The position numbers were made by a program, and so were the translations under genes. This document shows positions 23,961 to 34,366 of a stretch of DNA of 64,000 nt, piece after piece (position 1 is the stretch's first letter; each line of letters begins with the position of its first letter). The notes beneath the pieces were generated by a model. That model was not told the DNA's origin and did not search any database. It saw nothing but the letters and a program-made list of their open reading frames with translations. Source of the DNA: Byssothecium circinans (taxonomy: Eukaryota; Ascomycota; Dothideomycetes; Pleosporales; Massarinaceae); the NCBI GenBank assembly GCA_010015675.1, contig ML977027.1:188892-252891 (forward strand), in the 5' to 3' direction.

Positions 23961-24992
23961 ATGACTCTCCGTTCATACGTCGGCCGTGTAGCCGCCTCCG
24001 CATTTATTGCAGTCTTTTTCTTCATTACTTTCCTTCGCGACAACACAAGTACCGACTCCTTCATATCCTCCGTTCCGTCGATACCAAAACCCCAACGTCT
24101 CTCCTCACCACGCAAATTCGCATCTTTAAATGACCGAATCGCCCTCTCCGAGAAATCATGGGAAAACAGCGTCGAGCGACGGAACAAAATGATCGAAGCC
24201 TTCCCCCACCGAATGATCGACCCATTTCCCAAGAAATGGCAAAACGAACCCGGTAACCTCGTACTCTGGGACTTCTTCCCCGCGTCCTGGACCTGTCCGC
24301 ATGATATGCAGAGAATAGGAAGACTAGGCGATGGCGGGAAATGGGTCTGTGGGATGAGTGTATATGAATCATTCCCAGCGCCTGCGTCGTGGAGCAGAGA
24401 GATACCAGCCGGTGGACAAGAAGGTGTCGTGATATATAGTTTCGGGATCAACGGCGACTCGTCCTTTGAAGCGGAGATGCTGGAACGTATTCCCAGCGCG
24501 CGTATCTGGGGCTACGACTTCAGCGTCTACGGATGGGGTCCGCAGATTCTCACCAAACATTCCCTCAATCCGCGCACTTTCTTCCAAAAGGTGGGCATCG
24601 GACGCACTGACGAACCGAAATCGAACCCGCCGCTCTACACCCTCCAGTCGCTCATGAAAGCAAACAACCATACCTATATTGACATCCTCAAGATCGACGT
24701 CGAAGGCTCGGAGTTCGCGAGCTTGGAAGCTGTCATGGACCACTTCTCCCAGGAGAGTAAGACGTTGCCGATCGGTCAGGTCATGATTGAGATTCATGCG
24801 AATAGGAAAAGTATTAGCTTTCCCAATTTTAGGAGGTGGTGGGAGAGGTTGGAGGGAATGGGGATGCGGGCTACGTGGGTGGAGCTTAATTTATTGAGAG
24901 TTACACTGTTTGAGGGGGAGCAGGAGCCGGATTGTACAGAGTATGTTTGGGTTAATGCCAAGGATGAGAGAAGTGTTCTGTTGGTGGAGTAG
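23961..24992 (+). CDS. Membrane-anchored methyltransferase-domain protein (METTL24/FkbM-like)
   Basis: A single exon of 344 residues from the first ATG. Residues 6-27 (YVGRVAASAFIAVFFFITFL) form an N-terminal signal anchor, so the protein is probably type II and lumenal/Golgi. The catalytic half (about residues 120-340) contains GDGGKWVCG, a WGYDFSVYGWGPQ strand and LKIDVEGSEFASLEA, the motif typical of FkbM- and METTL24-type SAM-dependent methyltransferases (Methyltransf_21/22). The predicted substrate is unknown; relatives in fungi lie near glycan or secondary-metabolism functions. Start choice: the open frame extends upstream, but without an ATG before 23961. There are no introns. Confidence 0.75.
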   Translation: MTLRSYVGRVAASAFIAVFFFITFLRDNTSTDSFISSVPSIPKPQRLSSPRKFASLNDRIALSEKSWENSVERRNKMIEAFPHRMIDPFPKKWQNEPGNLVLWDFFPASWTCPHDMQRIGRLGDGGKWVCGMSVYESFPAPASWSREIPAGGQEGVVIYSFGINGDSSFEAEMLERIPSARIWGYDFSVYGWGPQILTKHSLNPRTFFQKVGIGRTDEPKSNPPLYTLQSLMKANNHTYIDILKIDVEGSEFASLEAVMDHFSQESKTLPIGQVMIEIHANRKSISFPNFRRWWERLEGMGMRATWVELNLLRVTLFEGEQEPDCTEYVWVNAKDERSVLLVE

Positions 24993-25910
24993 ACTGGAAA
25001 TAGAGGCTACGAGATGATGAGGAAGATAGACAGGAAGGGAGGTGGAGAGAGGGAAACCGGTCGACAGAAGAGCCAGGCTGGTATCAAGGACTAGGTTGGT
25101 ATTATTCCTGCATTGCATTTGGCGTTTAGCATGAGGGTGGGTGTGGTGTTTTCAAGCGTCATTTCTTTCCAAGAATGAAACATATTTGACAGGTCAAGGT
25201 TGAAGGTACAATATAGAACCATTGGGGACGTCATAATCTGCCTCCCTTTTCTCAACATGAGAAACCTCCTCGCTTCGGATGATGCAACCTAGGATAAATA
25301 GGCTATTCTACCATGTTATTCGCAATTTTCCCTAATGTCAGTTATCTCCCCAACATACCAAAGGGGCACAGCTGGAAATCGGGCACGTGACTACTAGCTG
25401 CCCGCACGGGGATCGTGCCTTCTCAAAACACATAGTTAATAAGTCATTCCTCCCTTAAGCTTAATTCCTCCACCTGTACCTCTTATAAACGAGTAGTTAA
25501 CGAGCTATAGATATGTTTAAATAAAGAAATAGCTATTAATAAATTGTTCTGAGAAGGTACGATCCCTCTAAGGGCAAAAGGTTAGTACTGGAGCAAGATC
25601 ACGTGACAGATAAACGGCTTGGGCCACAGCCTCGTTGACTGCAGCCTGCTGTCGTGTTGCCAAAATGGCCTTACACCCGAGTGAAGAGCAGATCACTGTC
25701 ACCCTACAAGATCCTTCCTATATCTCTGCTGGTATTTTGACGGCGAGCTTAACACATCGTCGCGCTCGCCAGCTTTCTCGAGAGGCAAGGAAGGCTACCT
25801 TGCCCGTCAGCCTTGTGACGAAGCTGAAAAGTCAACATACTGCGCAGACAAAAAATCTAGAGAGCCTGATCTATCTCGGTTGCACGCCTCACGGTCCTTC
25901 GGTGGAGAAT
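24993..25910. other. Spacer with a MITE-like inverted repeat upstream of the receptor gene
   Basis: AT-rich after 25440. It contains the inverted-repeat element 25399-25576 and the probable promoter of the NACHT-ankyrin gene starting at 25911. A plus-strand frame 25635-25985 overlaps the first exon in the same reading direction, but its upstream part has no known motif. Confidence 0.4.
25399..25576. mobile_element. MITE-like element with 32-bp imperfect terminal inverted repeats
   Basis: The left end (25399-25430) and right end (25545-25576) are inverted copies that match at 26 of 32 positions. Both include GGGATCGT and CCTTCTCA cores. The interior is AT-rich (TTAATAAG, TTTAAATAAAG). No clear target duplication is visible, and several of the mismatches are transitions, as decay or RIP would give. 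It lies 335 bp upstream of the receptor ATG. It could alternatively be a palindromic regulatory or hairpin region. Confidence 0.4.
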
Positions 25911-28900
25911 ATGGGTGATCCACTCAGCGTCACAGCCAGCATCATTACAGTGGTCGGTCTCACAACAAAGGCAAGTCGTCCCTGATTATTTGTGGGAGTT
26001 TCCGTGATTGTTCATGTATCCGGCTCGGTAACCTAGGTGCCTTTAGCGGGGTCAGAACGTAATGCACATTTACCTTGCAAGACCTATACTTACATTAAAC
26101 AGGTGGTCGACTACTTAAAAGATGTCAAAGATTCGACCAAAGAGCGCATTCGGTGCGGAGACGAGGCCGCAGATTTGTACGCCCTGCTCTCCAAACTCAA
26201 CTCCCGTTTACAAGGAGCGAGCAAGACCGATCCATGGTTTATATCCGTCCGAGCCCTCACCGTTGACAATGGGCCTATCGATCGATTCAAAACGGACTTG
26301 GAGTTTCTGTGGAGGAAGCTCACTGATGGTGGAAAAGTGAAGAAGGCGCTGCTGTGGAAGTTTGACAAGGGTGAAGTTGAAAAGATACTGGCTAGGATGA
26401 AACGCCTGAAAGCGCTTATTGGGGTGGCACTTCAAATGGACCATTTCAAGCTGTCGAAAGCGATTAAGGATGATATGACTTTGATCAAGGATTGTACGAC
26501 TTTGATCAAAGACGACACAACTTTGATCAAAGACGACACAACTTTGATCAAAGACGACACAACTTTGATCAAAGACGACACAACTTTGATCAANNNNNNN
26601 NNNACAACTTTGATCAAAGACGACACAACTTTGATCAAAGACGACACAACTTTGATCAAAGACGACACAACTTTGATCAAAGACGACACAACTTTGATAA
26701 AAGACGACACAAACCTGATACGCGCGCAGCTATCTATGCTCAACCCCATCCAACAAGACCAACAAAGCGACCCAGAACGCGAGAAGCTTGATCAACTTCT
26801 GACCTGGCTATCGCCAACTGAATTTCCCACACAGCTATCCGATATTCTGGGGCGAAGGCAGGACGGAACCGGTAAATGGCTTTTCGAAGCTCCAGAGTTT
26901 TTGAAGGGGCTTCTTGAGTCGAAACAAACGCTCTTCTGCCCTGGGATTCCGGGAGCAGGAAAAACGGTTGCCGCAGCCACCGCCATTCGGCATTGTCTTA
27001 GGACGAGAGATATGACCATGGACAATTCTATTGGAGTTGCATATGTGTTCTGCAACTACAATGCACGGGAACAGCAACATACGGTACATCTGCTCGCAGC
27101 AATGCTCAAGCAATTGGTTCAATCGAGCCCATCGGCTGTGAAGCATGCCGAAAAATTGCGCGAGAAGTGTAAGAAAAGCCACACAAGGTTTACAACTACC
27201 GATATCATCGATACCTTATCGTCCGTACTCGAAGGCTTCACCACCGTGTATGTGGTTGTAGATGCTCTTGATGAGTGTTCAGATGAGGTTCGATTTTCCT
27301 TACCCGCTAAGCTTCAAGAGCTACAAGGCAAATATGACCTGCGTATTTTGGTCACATCTCGCTTCAGTTCCGGAATTATCGACACATTCAACAACGCTCT
27401 GTCTCTGGAGGTGCGTGCTGACCCCAAAGATGTGGAGCTCTACATTGCAAGTCGGATTGAACAGCTCCCGCGATGCATCCAGCGTGACCCGGAATTGGCT
27501 CTATTGGTATCGAAAAAAATTGCTGAAGCGACCGACAGAATGTAAGAGGTTATGTTCAAGGACGAGAAACTATAACTGACTGCGACTAGGTTTCTGCTCG
27601 CTCAACTGTACGTTGACTCATTACTGGACAAAGGGACGAAAAATAAGGTCAAGACTGCCTTAGAGACCCTATCTACAGGAACTGGAGCACTTACAGAAGC
27701 ATACAACAATGTAATCCATCGAATCAACAGCCAGCTGCCTGGAAACGCTGAGCTCGCCCACCAAGTTCTAATGTGGTTGGTACACACGCGAAGAAATCTC
27801 ACGACAGCCGAGCTTCGGGAAGCTTTAGCCGTGAAGCCTGGTATGACTGAAATTGACCCCGATGATCTGGAAGATATCGAATCTCTCGTCTCGGTCTGCG
27901 CGGGTCTTGTTACGGTGGATGGAGAGAGTAACATCATCCGCTTGGTCCATTACACCACCCAGCAGTATTTTGAGTCCATCAAATACAAATGGGGACCAGA
28001 CGCACAAGTGGAAATAACGACTGTGTGTCTCACATATCTCTCCTTCGAGCCTTTTCGTGAAGGAGCTTGTGATACCGAGGAAGACTGTGTCTCTAGACAC
28101 CGTAACCACGCATTCCTCACATACGCGGGTAGACACTGGGGAGATCATGCGCGCTCAGTCCAGCATGATGTTTTGGAAGTCGCGCATTCGTTCCTCCAAT
28201 GCAATAGTTTAATGGCTAGTGCGATGCAAGCTTTCTATCGAGCAGGTCATTGGTATTGGAGAACGATGTGGACGAAAGCGACGTCAGCCCTGCATATATG
28301 TGCTCTGTTTGGACTAGACTACCTTATGGAGCAATTCTCGCTCAGACTCGGGAACAATACCGCGTTGGCAGTTAATGCAAGGGATATCGACAATCACACT
28401 CCTCTGCACCTTGCAGTTAGACAGAATGATTCTCGTATAGTGAAGCTGTTGTACACTCTAGGCGCCGATCTAGATGCACAGGACTTCTTTGGAGTAACTG
28501 CTATTTGCACGGCTGTGAAAAATGGATACGCTCAGATAACAGAGCTCCTGCTACAATTGGAGGCAGACACCAAGATCGGAAAATGGGGTCAGACAAAAAG
28601 GGAGGAGCAGACGCTCTTCCATCTCGCTGCAAAGAGTGGTCACGCGGAGATCATCCGAATGCTATTCGATCACGAGCCAACAATGAGGTTCCCGAAGAGA
28701 TCGACCACACCACTTCACATCGCAGCAAGAGCTGGATTCCTCGATGTGTTGAAAGTTTCACTCGAGAAAGGAGCAAATTTAAGGGCCACTGACCGTAGCC
28801 ATCACACACCACTCTATACAGCCTGCTATTACGGCAGAGAGGAAGTCGTTAAGTTGCTGCTCGACAACGGTGCAGATGTCGCTGCCACTTGTAGGCGGGC

Positions 28901-29111
28901 TACCATATCCGATTCTCCTCTTCATGTAGCATCAAGGAAAGGCCATACAAGATTGGCTGAGATGCTCCTAGTCAGAGGCACAGCTACTACGACTGTAAAT
29001 GCCCGGGGAAAGATGCCCCTCGACCTTGCATTAGAAAATGGACACCTCAACGTTGCCATATTGCTGCTCAAGAACCAGACTTGGGAACAATCAATTCAAT
29101 CGGCTCTGTAG
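25911..29111 (+). CDS. NACHT-ankyrin STAND (NLR-like) protein, truncated, 1006 aa
   Basis: Exons 25911-25970, 26103-27541 and 27590-29111 give 1006 residues. The first intron (132 nt) uses a GC donor (GCAAGT), and the second (48 nt) has an AACTGAC branch. The N-terminal 20 residues (DPLSVTASIITVVGLTTK) are the start motif typical of fungal STAND proteins. A helical region is followed by 11-12 copies of a 7-residue repeat (TTLIKDD). Then comes a NACHT domain with Walker A GIPGAGKT (around residue 300), a VVVDALDEC Walker B, and a WHD-like region (WLVHTRRNLTTAELREAL). Ankyrin repeats run from about residue 765 (HTPLHLA, TTPLHIAA, HTPLYTAC, DSPLHVAS). The protein ends early because a 160-bp element inserts an in-frame stop. 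Family role: intracellular sensor in heterokaryon incompatibility or immunity. The assembly gap lies in the repeat. Confidence 0.8.
26476..26716 (+). repeat. 21-bp heptad-coding minisatellite, about 11-12 units
   Basis: Each unit encodes the heptad TTLIKDD, with Thr-Leu-Ile at fixed spacing and paired Lys-Asp-Asp, as in an extended coiled coil. Each unit carries the 12-bp palindrome CTTTGATCAAAG. First and last units are degenerate (TGACTTTGATCAAGGATTG and CTTTGATAAAAG forms). The array sits between the N-terminal domain and NACHT, in frame. It spans the 10-N assembly gap, so the copy number is uncertain. Confidence 0.9.
26594..26603. other. Assembly gap of 10 Ns inside the minisatellite
   Basis: Ten Ns interrupt a repeat unit. 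The reading frame happens to be preserved across it, but the gap length looks like a placeholder (the normal distance would be 9 nt). The true number of repeat units cannot be known from this window. Confidence 0.97.
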
Positions 29112-29235
29112 AAACCACCGCTAACCCAATTAAGTAGGGGTTAAACCTATACAGGGAATTCTCTAGCCCGAATAGGTAATCAATCAATTCAATTTCACTG
29201 CGCCAGCCCCACTTAATTGATTGTTCCCAAGTCTG
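29076..29235. mobile_element. 160-bp hAT-like MITE with 8-bp target duplication
   Basis: The element starts CAGACTTGGGAAC and ends with the exact inverse; terminal inverted repeats are perfect over 21 bp. It is flanked by identical 8-bp direct repeats TCAAGAAC at 29068-29075 and 29236-29243. An 8-bp duplication plus CAG...CTG termini fits the hAT superfamily. It is non-autonomous, with no transposase. It sits in the ankyrin-coding exon. The insertion plus one duplication adds 168 bp, which keeps the frame but introduces a TAG at 29109-29111. Confidence 0.85.
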
Positions 29236-29243
29236 TCAAGAAC

Positions 29244-29876
29244 GGAGCAGATATCACGGCCACACCCAGATACTCTAGACCTTTCGGATACGGCGAATTA
29301 CCCTATACGCCACTGAGCAGAGCTCTCAAAAACGGACATCTTGATATGGTGGAAGCTCTCCTAGAATACGTATCCGATATTAACATTATGCCCGACAGCG
29401 GATACGGGACAATTCTTCATCATGTCGCTTTTAAGGGTTACACGACCCTGCTGAAGATAATTTTCGAGCGGTATAATGATGATGTGTACCTCCAAGACTG
29501 TCATCACCGAACTCTTCTACACGTTGCGGCGATGGGTGGGCACCTTGAGACTATACTATATCTTATACATCAAGGACTTGATCCATTTTCCAAGGACGAT
29601 ACTGGAAAGGATATTCTTTGCTGGGCAGCATTAGGGGGGAATTCTTCTGTCGTCGATACAGTGTTGATGAACAAATGGGTATCTCTTTCCTACGAAGGAA
29701 AATGGAACCCTATTCACTGGGCATGTAGGAACGGGATTCGCCCCGCCCAGGGAAATATTAACGAAGGTGGTTGGCGGGGTAGCAACTGTTTTGACCAAAC
29801 GAAAACCATCGAGCGATTGATTGATGTCGGTTTGGTCTGCGAGACCGTTACTGTGGAATCATTGTCTGGGCAGTGA
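29244..29876 (+). pseudogene. Detached 3' part of the ankyrin domain
   Basis: The reading frame continues past the MITE for 211 residues in the same frame as the exon before the element. It holds further ankyrin-type repeats (YTPLSRALKNGHLDMVEALL, HRTLLHVAAMGGHLETILYL, DILCWAALGGNSSVVDTVL). Without the element the two halves would read through as one protein. Exact excision leaves LLLKNGADI, a good ankyrin consensus. It has no ATG context of its own, so I interpret it as the severed end of the receptor gene. Confidence 0.8.
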
Positions 29877-32042
29877 GTTGGGCCAGAGAGAAATTTCCTT
29901 GGAGACGAGCTGACAGAATAAAAATCTTCTGGGTGGAGTCCTGCCTCTATTGCTCTTTTTCACGACCCTTTATGGTTCGACGAAGTCTCCCAGAGGCTTA
30001 AACTTCAATTACAAGGTGGAAATGATAAGGGGCAGGGAAACTGCTTAAGATACTGTAGGTATCAGTGCTATGCTTGCTTCTGTGTAAGTCATCAATTTTC
30101 ATATTTGTACAATGGTCTGCGGAATGCCAGGCTACGTTTGTGACGAAATTGTACCTTTCCCTAACCTCCCATCTGCCATTTGTAAAGCTTTGTCAGAGTT
30201 TTACGCATTGAAATGCGGTATTTTCAATTGCTCAGACCACCTCCCCTATCAATCACTCAATGCACCCCTTATTTCAGATGACTCGGGTCGCTCATTTTGG
30301 AACAGGAAATTAGCGGCCCGCTCTTCTCCTGCCGGAACGAAGACACGTGCCCGCCATTCTATTATTGTTTCATGTGCAAGCCGGCGGTGGAGAAGCTTCA
30401 CCCAGGACATGACTGGAAAGTACGTTAGGGTTTCTCCTGGACGGTAAGTCTGATTTTCAAAAGATGGGTTGTTCTGGCCTCGCTCAGCAATCGCCTAGAA
30501 ATGTTTTTTCTTCTGGTGGTGCCTTGGGGCTCTTTCCCTTGAGTTTGTTCGTCTGGTGGTCTTTCTTCCACTGAATTTCTCCATCATGTTCAATCTACAG
30601 ATGTATCCCCTTCTTAAGATATTCAGGTTGCGTATTCCCCACCGCGATATGATTTTTATGAGCACTCACATTTGTTATTTCTGCATAGCTCTACTAGAAC
30701 AGTGCTTCTACTCCATAGTTTTTTCATGGTATAGGATCGAAATCGGGCCGAGTGTATGAGAATTGTGCGTGTGTATTCCACATGCAAAAAAGAATAAAGA
30801 CGGTAACATTTATTATTTTTGCAGCTAGAGTTGTTGAACATCAATTCCTTACTATTTATCAAGAACGGGTTTCTAGTACGGCCAGCCCTATTCTAGTTGA
30901 ACTAAGTGCTTTGCATATGAGCTCGTAACACAGATAGCTCACCATGAATCATATTCTGTTCACACTGATGACTTCTCTAGCAGCTTCAAATTCCCCTTCC
31001 CATATAACCACACCGTATTATAATTTCTACCTGTTCTAGCACCACCTAACTTAAACTCGTCCATAGCATCGTTCGACCCCACTCTTGATATTAAACATGC
31101 AAAAGTTCCGCGCCTCCCTTCGCAACTTTTACACCCGCTCTTCTTGCCCCAATCTCATCGCTGGGGAGATGCCCCAACTTCACTCATTAGAATGACACCT
31201 CTCGCCAGCTCTATTGAAGTCAGCATGATGGAGGTTAGAAAGGAGGAATATCCCACAGGCTAACCAACTGAATGATAGTAACCGCTGACCATGATACCTT
31301 TTTCCAGCCACCCGCAAGCCTTTCAATCTTCTTCATTCGAACTGCAGTGGAAGAAAGTACTAGCCGCCTGAGCTATAAGACTATAAAATCTACATAGTGG
31401 TACTGTAGCGAGATTCATTCATTCTTTTGCCTCTCTTTCCGTTTCTTCGAGTTCTTTAGCCCGACACACCGTAAAGAGCGAGCCACGGTCCTTTCACTCC
31501 CTAGGAGGAAGTATAAGTACACGTTTTGGAGATTGGTGATATCAACCACTCTAGCATCATCGAAAACACACCTACGTGTTAATGGCACGAGTCGAACTTC
31601 TTCCACACCTTCCACCATTACTGATAACATATTAAACGGTAAGGATGGTGCTAGAAGTTTTCTATCATCAGATATCACATTAGCTCTAGCTTTCTAATGC
31701 ATTCTCCTCTCAACAGTTGCAGCTTATCTCCTCCCAAGTACGCAAATTGTTGTTGATTTTGTAGGGTATCATGTAAAAAGTAAGAAAAGAAGAGCTATAG
31801 AATAGTGTTGTAGAGTCCAAGATAGTGGGTAAATAAATAAATAAACCTAACTTGCTTACGTTTAGTAAAAAACCACAAAAAGGAATATCTAATACAAGCT
31901 TTACCCTTATATTTACAGCTAGAGAGTATACATGGGGTAAATCATAGGTGCACTCTTACTTAAACATTTCCCTTCTTTTCCCCAGATCCATACACCCTAT
32001 CCACCTTTTAATACCCCATCTCATCCCTCCACCACCACAATC
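29877..32042. other. 2.1-kb spacer, AT-rich, no convincing gene
   Basis: This contains the possible 3' end of the receptor locus and a long, AT-leaning spacer. A 111-codon plus-strand frame (30112-30447, MVCGMPGYVCDEIVPF...) shows no family motif. From about 31700 to 31950 the sequence is TA-rich and may be a decayed repeat. The last ~100 bp are probably the 3' UTR of the glucokinase gene. No RNA gene is seen. Confidence 0.4.
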
Positions 32043-33639
32043 CTAACCACTCACCCCCGTCCCACCCATAACCATAGCAGCAACAATCGCACACCCAATC
32101 CCACTCCCATCCTCCGCACTCGTAATCACAATCCTCCCTTCCTCCCCCTCCCTCCAACCCAGCACCTCCCCAAGCGCTTTCGCCCACCTCTTCTTGAACT
32201 TGGGATGTTTATTCGCCACGCTCCCATCAGCTGCCACATGGCCCCTATCAATCCCCTCCTTCCCACAAATCGCTGCGATCCCACAGGCGCACAACCTCGC
32301 TCCCCTCACCGCAATGAGTTCAGCGAGACGTCTCGAGAGTTCGATTTCTTGGTCGCTGACGTCGAGGTTTAGCGTGTTATGGAAGAGTTCCCGAGTACTT
32401 GTGAAGGCGGGGGATTCGTCGTCTTCGATTTGGCTGAGGAAACCTGTGTCGATGGTATATGGGGTGCGGAGTTGCGAAGTATCTTGGTTGTTGAAAACGA
32501 GTCCGCGATCTGCGAGATCTGTTAATACTAGACGGAAGATTTCGCCTAAGTAGAGGCCCGCAGATAGTTTCTCGAAGGCTTGTTCACCCGGCCGTGGGGA
32601 TTCCCTGTCGACTTCCTCATCGTATTTAGTTCTCGGGAGGACGCGAAGTGCGTTGTCGAAGGCGCCGTATTCGCAGTTGATTGCCATTTTCTCCTCCTGG
32701 TTCTCTTTCGCGCTTGCCTCGTGGTCTTTCGACTCCCCATCTACGGTACGTTTTTGAGGCTTTGAGGTTTGAAGGTTGAGTTTCTTGATCGAGGAGAGCG
32801 AGGACATGTATGCGGCATTGCAGCCCGTGCCGAAGATGGCTCCAATGATCGTGTCCGGATCGTTGTACGCTGATGCTACCATAGCGCCCACCGTATCATT
32901 GACTACGCAGACCAGTTCTAACGGTAAATCACTACTTTCCACCTTTTCCCTCAGCTGAGCTGCGACATCCTGGCCTTCTACGCCTTTGATATCGAATCCT
33001 TTCGTCCAGGTCTGTAGCACGGCATGATCGATGCGGTCCTGCGTTGCGGGGTACGAGAATGTGAAGCCTAAAGGCATCGGTTTTTCTTTGGTGTATTGTT
33101 TATCGAGACCTCTGTCTTTGAGGAAGTCTAGTAGTTTTTCGGCGATGTAAGTCCATAGCTCTTCGGCTGTGCCCGTCTTCAGCTCGTCGGGGAGTTTGTA
33201 CTGCTCCTGATCCAGCGAGGACTTTTTCTCCGGTGTTGCGGGATTAGCTTCATTTCCATGCAACACCACCTTACAAACCCTCAGATTCGTGCCTCCCAGG
33301 TCAAGCGTTAGAAATGTTCCTTTCTCGTCGCCGGTGGGAAGCGACGGCACCCATGTCACGTTCATGGGGATGTTTTTGCCGTTTTCTTGTAAACCTGAGG
33401 CGCGTTAGCTGCACATTGTATTTGGAATAGGTAGAGTATGAATGAAATATAGTACCTTCATCCAGTTCCTCGCGAAACCTCTGCACGATTTCCTTCAGCT
33501 TCTCTCCTGAGACCCAAAACGCCTGATCTAGTCTCTCCATCTCTTTTTCTAGCTCAGGTGACATGTCGGCCATGGCTTGTAGTTCTGAGCGCTGCCGCCA
33601 TGAGCTATCTTTCCCTACCAGTTCTGCAGAAGAGGGCAT
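32043..33639 (-). CDS. GLK1: Glucokinase (hexokinase family), 511 aa
   Basis: Exons 33639-33456 and 33394-32043 are joined in phase 1 across a 61-nt intron (GTACTA, GCTAACG branch, CTCAG), giving 511 residues. This is a hexokinase fold with the sugar-kinase phosphate-1 motif LDLGGTNLRV (residues 92-101), the substrate-binding LGFTFSYP (170-177), catalytic Asp in NDTVGAMV (227-234) and the phosphate-2-type GTGCN loop. It resembles fungal GlkA/Glk1 more than hexokinase 1/2, because the motifs and length fit; this subtype is inferred. It phosphorylates glucose to glucose-6-phosphate with ATP in the cytosol. The C-terminal ADGSVANKHPKFKKRW is typical of the family. The gene is divergent from a spacer and convergent with nothing close by. 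Confidence 0.93.
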
Positions 33640-34366
33640 CGTGAGAGGGTGGTCGCAGTGGGATGCTGGCTACGTGCGTATCTTTGTAGTTGTAAATAAA
33701 GGATTCAAAGTGTATGGCTCGGACCAACTTCAGCAACGCAGAATCAGAAAGATTGAAGTTGTATCCGTTTGTGGATGGCTGTGTGAAAAGTCTGGAGGTT
33801 TACACGGGCAATACAAACATCGTGAAACCTACCTCAATGGGGTAGGATGAAGTATGCATTCTAACATGATGACGTCAATGGCCGTTTACACTATCCTTCT
33901 TCCCGAGCTAGATCTAGAAGATCGTCAAAGACCCTTTCTTTTCACGAGGTGACGTTGTTCCAAGCGCGAAGTGGCGGTCGACGGGGATCGTGAGCCTCGG
34001 AAGATGATCGGAAAGGGCTAGGGGGTGGGTAGGGGGGTTGTACAATACATAGTAAAGCCAGACTTTTACACCTGTTTGCAGCGGGGTTGGTACGTTACTC
34101 TGTTCACGATTTTGAATAGATTATGGGGAAAGAGGAAAAAATAGGCGAATGCCATCTATAGACTATAGGAATATCATCGGGATATGGCTTGCTGGGGTGG
34201 TACTTCCCCCGCTCGCCGTCTAGACCGACTTCAAATGTCGAAAACGCCATCTATATGCTGCCCTTCCGTATGCTGTTGACAAAAGAAAAAACCGTAGAGA
34301 TCTGCTGCAATATCTCGCGCACTCACTCGTGCTATATGTCCTCGCCCACCACCATCACGCGACATC
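33640..34366. other. Spacer upstream of glucokinase gene
   Basis: Contains the presumed promoter of the glucokinase gene. No CDS with a recognisable domain is seen. The last ~150 bp are the 3' UTR of the Mpv17 gene. Confidence 0.4.

Noticed and set aside
26476..26716. CRISPR array
   Set aside because: Repeats are contiguous 21-bp coding units without spacers in a eukaryotic sequence.
26432..26749. Minus-strand frame through the 21-bp repeat array
   Set aside because: It is the antisense of the palindrome-rich minisatellite and adds nothing beyond the repeat itself.
29076..29235. MITE acting as an intron (introner-like)
   Set aside because: Weak GTAGAA donor candidates and no convincing acceptor at the right edge; the frame-keeping length and the stop are better explained by simple insertion.
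30112..30447. 111-codon plus-strand frame downstream of the receptor locus
   Set aside because: No motif, no splice partner and ordinary spacer composition; retained only as part of the spacer description.
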